Shown here: in pieces, positions 21,761-25,042 of the stretch
Layout: each line of letters begins with the position of its first letter
How positions within the stretch are numbered: the stretch's first letter is position 1
Source: a virus
Direction: 5' to 3' (one strand)
Virus record (IMG/VR): IMGVR_UViG_3300042294_002490
Coordinates: 1 to 25,042 of that record
Length of the DNA: 25,042 nt
Notes under the pieces: generated by a model
Seen by the model: only the letters and a program-made list of their open reading frames with translations
Databases searched by the model: none
What the model was told of the DNA's origin: nothing
Position numbers and translations under genes: made by a program

Positions 21761-22278
21761 GGGTCGTCTACTCAGAGATGACGAGCGAGGACTTGATCGC
21801 GGCCAAGCACGCGGGCATGGCGATGGAGGGTTGGCCCGACGCTCGGCTCCATTACTTACCGCATATTGGCTACATCGCGCGCGACGAGACCGGGAAGATC
21901 CAGGCGGTAGGCTGTGTTGCTTGGATCGGACGTAGTGCTAAGAGCGGCAAGGCGGTTGGGATTTTCTCGATCACGGATGAGTTCAGGCGGGAGCGCGCAG
22001 CGGCTTTAGCGTATCGGCGTTGCATCGAGGTGATCGATCTAGCGCTGTTGATTACGCCGAAGATCTTCGCCGAACCCGACCGAGACATCGAAAAAGCTGA
22101 GCCGTTTATGCGCAGGCTTGGCTTCGCGCCTGAAGGGAAGGAGTGGGTCAGACATGCAGGCACTTCCATTCGTCGCGATGGCATTCACGGGCGCGGCGGC
22201 AGTGGGCTCGTATGCGATGGCTCGCTACCAGTCGCAGATGGAAATGGCCATCGCGCGCCAGCAGGCCGAAGAGCTTAA
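21757..22278 (+). CDS. GNAT-like phage protein (possible internal virion protein A)
   Basis: The start is GTG 21757, which overlaps the nozzle stop as GTGA; an earlier in-frame start at 21682 lies inside the nozzle gene. The product is 173 residues. A strand ARDETGKIQAVGCVAWIG, another strand with GIFSITDEFR, a helix of type ERAAALAYRRCIEVID and a terminal FMRRLGFAPEG element follow the order of GNAT acetyltransferase folds, though the acetyl-CoA loop (Q/RxxGxG/A) is not clear, so activity is doubtful. T7-like phages have a comparable small protein at this position. The final 40 residues overlap the next gene in another frame by 125 bases. Confidence 0.5.
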   Translation: MRVVYSEMTSEDLIAAKHAGMAMEGWPDARLHYLPHIGYIARDETGKIQAVGCVAWIGRSAKSGKAVGIFSITDEFRRERAAALAYRRCIEVIDLALLITPKIFAEPDRDIEKAEPFMRRLGFAPEGKEWVRHAGTSIRRDGIHGRGGSGLVCDGSLPVADGNGHRAPAGRRA

Positions 22279-22696
22279 GCTCGCGGCCAAGCAAGAGCGC
22301 GCAGCGTCTCACATGGAGATGGCGCGCAAGCGCAGCGAAGACAGGTTCAAGATCGGCGAAGCGAAGGCAGGGCTCGCGGGATCAGGCTTCGTCTTGGACG
22401 ATGCGCAGTCCGCGTTCCTCATCGGCGAGTACGCCGAGAACTCCACGCTCTCCGAATTGCTCATCAAATCGCAGGGCGACCAGCGCGCGCGAAACCTAGA
22501 GACGCAAGCTAAGAACACGCTCTGGGAAGGCAAGATGAGAAAGAAGCTCAACAACTTTGGCGCTACCGTTGGGCTTGTGAAAGATCTTGCTGGCGCTGCG
22601 TCGATGATGCCGAACGGCGGCGGTGGCGCTCGCCTAAGTCCGAAGCCATCAGGCGGCGGAACCATCGGCACCGGCATGAAGCCTCCAGGGGGTTAA
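22154..22696 (+). CDS. internal virion protein B-like (T7 gp14 type)
   Basis: The start is ATG 22154, ten bases after AAGGAG (22138-22143); it lies inside the 3' part of the preceding gene. The product is 180 residues: a hydrophobic N-terminal segment (about 4-24, Ala/Phe/Gly/Met) like a membrane span, a long helix rich in Gln, Glu, Ala and Met (about 25-75), then a second helical part with a Gly-rich tail. This order, size and position match gp14-like ejection proteins, which form the outer-membrane part of the DNA-ejection conduit in Gram-negative hosts. Confidence 0.6.
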   Translation: MQALPFVAMAFTGAAAVGSYAMARYQSQMEMAIARQQAEELKLAAKQERAASHMEMARKRSEDRFKIGEAKAGLAGSGFVLDDAQSAFLIGEYAENSTLSELLIKSQGDQRARNLETQAKNTLWEGKMRKKLNNFGATVGLVKDLAGAASMMPNGGGGARLSPKPSGGGTIGTGMKPPGG

Positions 22697-22699
22697 TAG

Positions 22700-24463
22700 A
22701 TGGCACTACGGATCCGTGCGCCCGAGGAGCTGAACGACACCAGCGTCTCGAATAACTTTCGACCGGCGCCTCTTGATGGCAGCGGCATCAGCTCTGCAAT
22801 CAGCGGTGTTCGCCGTCAGGTCGATGATGTCACTCAGATCGTTGAGCAGGCGCATGACAGCGCCATGCGCTCGCAGGCTCTCGCTGATAGCGTTCAGTAC
22901 GAGACGCGACTGACGGCGCTGCGCGCTCAGATGGACAGCGAGGAGCCACCGGAAGGCGTAGACACTGCTGACTGGGCTAGCTCTTATGCGCAGCGTTGGG
23001 AGCAGCGCTCTGCTCGCATACGCAATGAGGTGCTGTCGGGGCGCGGTGCGCGAAGCTCGCGTTATCAAAATTACTTCAACGAACGGGCCGAGCAGATCGC
23101 CGCTCGCGAGCAGGGCGAAGCTATCACGCGCCAACAACAGTTCGTTGTTAGTCTAGCCGCCGCCGCTGGTCTTGAGCATTACAGTCTCCTCGCTTCAGGA
23201 TCGACTGATCCAGACATTGCAGAGGATCCCGTAGAGGGGAGCGACGCGCCTAGCCGCTCTGGCTATGCGCGCGAGGCCGAGGAGATGGCGCAGGATCTGG
23301 TAAGGAGGAGGGTCTGGTCTCCAACCTACGCAGCCGAGCGCATCACTCAGCTGCGAGAAGAGCGTGAAAGATTTCTCGAAACCGAGGGGCGTCACCAGCG
23401 CGTTCGTACTGCGGTTGATGAGGTGCGTGCTGCTTTTCCAAATGATCCTAACCGGCAGAGGCAGATGCTGATCGAGCGTTTTCCTAACGCCGGGGAGCGC
23501 GCGCTGGCGATGGATGTCTTGATGACCGACATCTCTCAGGATGATGCCTTGCGCACAGCTGAGCTTGATGGAGCGGAATCGCGCGTTGAGGTTTTGATCA
23601 ACACATACGGGGCCGGGTGGGAGCGCTACGCATCACAATCGGATCGCGATATACTGCGTCGCAGTGTTGGTGCTATGGCTCGGATCCGTGAGCGCGTCGA
23701 AAGCATGACCGGCGGCGGCGGTGCAGGCTCTGCATCTCGCACCGCGAGAAGTTATGATGTGCGCCTTCTGCTGGAGGGTCTCGGGGAAGCGCCGAACACA
23801 ATGGTTGACGGTCGGCTGGTTGATATCAATTCCATCTTCCTTGGGTTAGATCTCGACGCTCCATTGTCAGCAACGACCGCCGCCGCGTTGCAGCGTTCTG
23901 GTATTCTGAACGCTGAAGAGGGCGTCGTCTTGTCTCAGTTTCTAACAATCGAGGACTATAGGGCCATCAGACAGCTTCAGCGTGAGCGCGGTACAGGTCA
24001 GACCTCTAGCGGCCAGTCCATCCTTACGCGCGAAACCAACGACATCGTTGAGTACGCAGTTCGTATGCTCTCTCCTGATTTCACGATGTCCGACGAAGGT
24101 GCCACCAACAGACAGCGCCGCGCCCTGTTCTCAGCTCACGTTGGCAGAATACTGCGGGATCAATTCGCTGAAGGCGGGTACACAAACCTTTCTGATGAAG
24201 AGATGGACGGCATCGCTAGGCAGGCACTGAGGCGCACTGCCGGTCGCTTCGGTGGTCTGTCGCAGACCCCGGATTACCGGAGAACCGACAACAATGCTCG
24301 GTCATTTACTGAGATACCGCGCGCTACACGCGTTCGCATTCAGACTGAACTTGCCGAAGCTAACCTTCTTTGGGGTCTCAGTGATCAGCGGATCCAAGAG
24401 CTTGTTATTGAGCGAGACGCTGAAGAGCGAGCGGCTATTGCTGAAGGAGAGGCTGCTCAGTGA
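22700..24463 (+). CDS. internal virion protein C-like (T7 gp15 type)
   Basis: The ATG at 22700 follows AGGGGGT. The product has 587 residues and is helical and charged, with coiled-coil character, for example in the first 130 residues (ISGVRRQVDDVTQIVEQ, EQRSARIRNEVLS), and no membrane segment. Length, composition and location between a gp14-like and a gp16-like gene fit the periplasmic-tunnel ejection protein. Direct sequence similarity to T7 gp15 is not obvious, so the call rests on gene order and fold type. Confidence 0.6.
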   Translation: MALRIRAPEELNDTSVSNNFRPAPLDGSGISSAISGVRRQVDDVTQIVEQAHDSAMRSQALADSVQYETRLTALRAQMDSEEPPEGVDTADWASSYAQRWEQRSARIRNEVLSGRGARSSRYQNYFNERAEQIAAREQGEAITRQQQFVVSLAAAAGLEHYSLLASGSTDPDIAEDPVEGSDAPSRSGYAREAEEMAQDLVRRRVWSPTYAAERITQLREERERFLETEGRHQRVRTAVDEVRAAFPNDPNRQRQMLIERFPNAGERALAMDVLMTDISQDDALRTAELDGAESRVEVLINTYGAGWERYASQSDRDILRRSVGAMARIRERVESMTGGGGAGSASRTARSYDVRLLLEGLGEAPNTMVDGRLVDINSIFLGLDLDAPLSATTAAALQRSGILNAEEGVVLSQFLTIEDYRAIRQLQRERGTGQTSSGQSILTRETNDIVEYAVRMLSPDFTMSDEGATNRQRRALFSAHVGRILRDQFAEGGYTNLSDEEMDGIARQALRRTAGRFGGLSQTPDYRRTDNNARSFTEIPRATRVRIQTELAEANLLWGLSDQRIQELVIERDAEERAAIAEGEAAQ

Positions 24464-25042
24464 CTACGATTGATGAAATCAGAGAGCGGCGCGAACGTGA
24501 GCGCTTGGCCCGACTAGCGCCGAGCGAAGGCGGGATTAGCGATGAGGGCCAAGCGGCTCTTGGGGCTATGTCGGACATAAGGGAACGCCGCGCCAGTGCG
24601 CCGCGTGAGGCTATGCTTCGCCCTATGCCGCGCACCGTGTTAGTGGGTGAGCCGGGGTTTGAGGCTTACCGACAAGATCTCGACCGCTGGCAGATGGAGC
24701 GGTCGAACGCTCTACTTGCTCGCATCAACATCTCCTTCCCAGGCGGTATTGACCCGGATCTTCTCGCGCGTCGCCAGCGTAACGCTGAGATGTACGGAAC
24801 GACGGCGATCTCTACTGACCTCGCTCAAGGCGAGCGCAACGCTGGCATCGTGTCGAGATCTCCGGTCTTTGGTTCGTTCTTCGCAAACGAAACGAACGCG
24901 CAGTTGGCGCGAGATGACATTCGCCCGCTGTCGTTCTGGCAGATCGTCGGCGATATGTTCCGCTTCGGCAATGCAAGCGGAGACTTCTCTCAGGGAGGGA
25001 TCCAGCGTCAGTTTGGCGGTGAGAACCGAACAAGAGATAACA
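24460..25042 (+). CDS. 5' part of a large internal virion protein (T7 gp16 type), truncated by the window
   Basis: The GTG at 24460 overlaps the previous stop as GTGA, with GAAGGAGAGG upstream. The frame stays open to the right edge and gives 194 residues with no stop. The visible part is Arg/Glu-rich (IRERRERERLARLAPSEGG), then Pro-containing, then more hydrophobic (SFWQIVGDMFRFG). Following gp14- and gp15-like genes, it is probably the large ejection protein; those often carry a lytic transglycosylase domain, which would lie outside this window or is absent. Confidence 0.6.
   Translation, partial: MTTIDEIRERRERERLARLAPSEGGISDEGQAALGAMSDIRERRASAPREAMLRPMPRTVLVGEPGFEAYRQDLDRWQMERSNALLARINISFPGGIDPDLLARRQRNAEMYGTTAISTDLAQGERNAGIVSRSPVFGSFFANETNAQLARDDIRPLSFWQIVGDMFRFGNASGDFSQGGIQRQFGGENRTRDN

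Noticed and set aside
1-25042. tRNA genes, CRISPR array, IS element, integrase or diversity-generating retroelement
   Set aside because: No TTCGAATC-type tRNA arms, no regularly spaced long repeats, and no transposase, recombinase or reverse-transcriptase motifs were seen. The BPP-1-like head genes made a retroelement worth looking for, but none is in the window.

Overview
The window is about 25 kb of a podovirus-type, double-stranded DNA bacteriophage (or prophage of the same type). All but one of the recognised genes read on the + strand. They are tightly packed, with ATGA, GTGA and TAATG stop/start overlaps and clear Shine-Dalgarno motifs. No tRNA, rRNA, integrase, IS element or CRISPR array was found. 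Base composition is GC-rich. The virion genes combine a BPP-1-like head (portal, Bbp19-like protein, scaffold, capsid, small cement-like protein) with T7-like tail tube and internal core (ejection) proteins. This points to a GC-rich Gram-negative host, probably a proteobacterium; the genus cannot be read from the sequence.

Region 1 (1-6560) is early DNA metabolism. It holds the end of an unknown gene, a Cas4/RecB-like nuclease with an Fe-S cysteine pattern, three small genes, a fused primase-helicase, a Gp157-like protein, a zinc-ribbon protein, a small Cys-rich protein, a membrane/coiled-coil protein, an HTH protein and a RuvC-like resolvase. Between the primase-helicase and the Gp157-like gene (3525-3792) lies a dense array of eight ATGACAAC octamers in both orientations, often spaced 13 bp, with a 14-bp palindrome and a strong GC hairpin. 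This is the best candidate replication origin or operator region. It also carries a chain of overlapping micro-ORFs.

Region 2 (6561-10717) is an accessory block of small, mostly unrecognised genes between the resolvase and the terminase. It holds a long Arg-rich disordered protein, the only minus-strand gene in the window (a small secreted-type protein), two small membrane proteins, a polyproline-tailed protein, a 28-residue Lys/Ala histone-H1-like peptide, and a 79-residue helical protein resembling the Acb2/Tad1 hairpin family of phage anti-CBASS/anti-Thoeris nucleotide sponges. This is the most likely place for new counter-defence functions.

Region 3 (10722-25042) is packaging and virion morphogenesis: small and large terminase, a small head protein, portal, Bbp19-like protein, scaffold, major capsid protein, cement-like protein, an unknown protein, gp11-like adaptor, gp12-like nozzle, a GNAT-like protein, and three internal virion proteins of T7 gp14, gp15 and gp16 type. 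The last runs off the right edge. GC-rich hairpins sit in several of the intergenic gaps of Regions 2 and 3, notably on both sides of the capsid gene, and probably act as leaky terminators or mRNA-stability elements that set late-gene stoichiometry.
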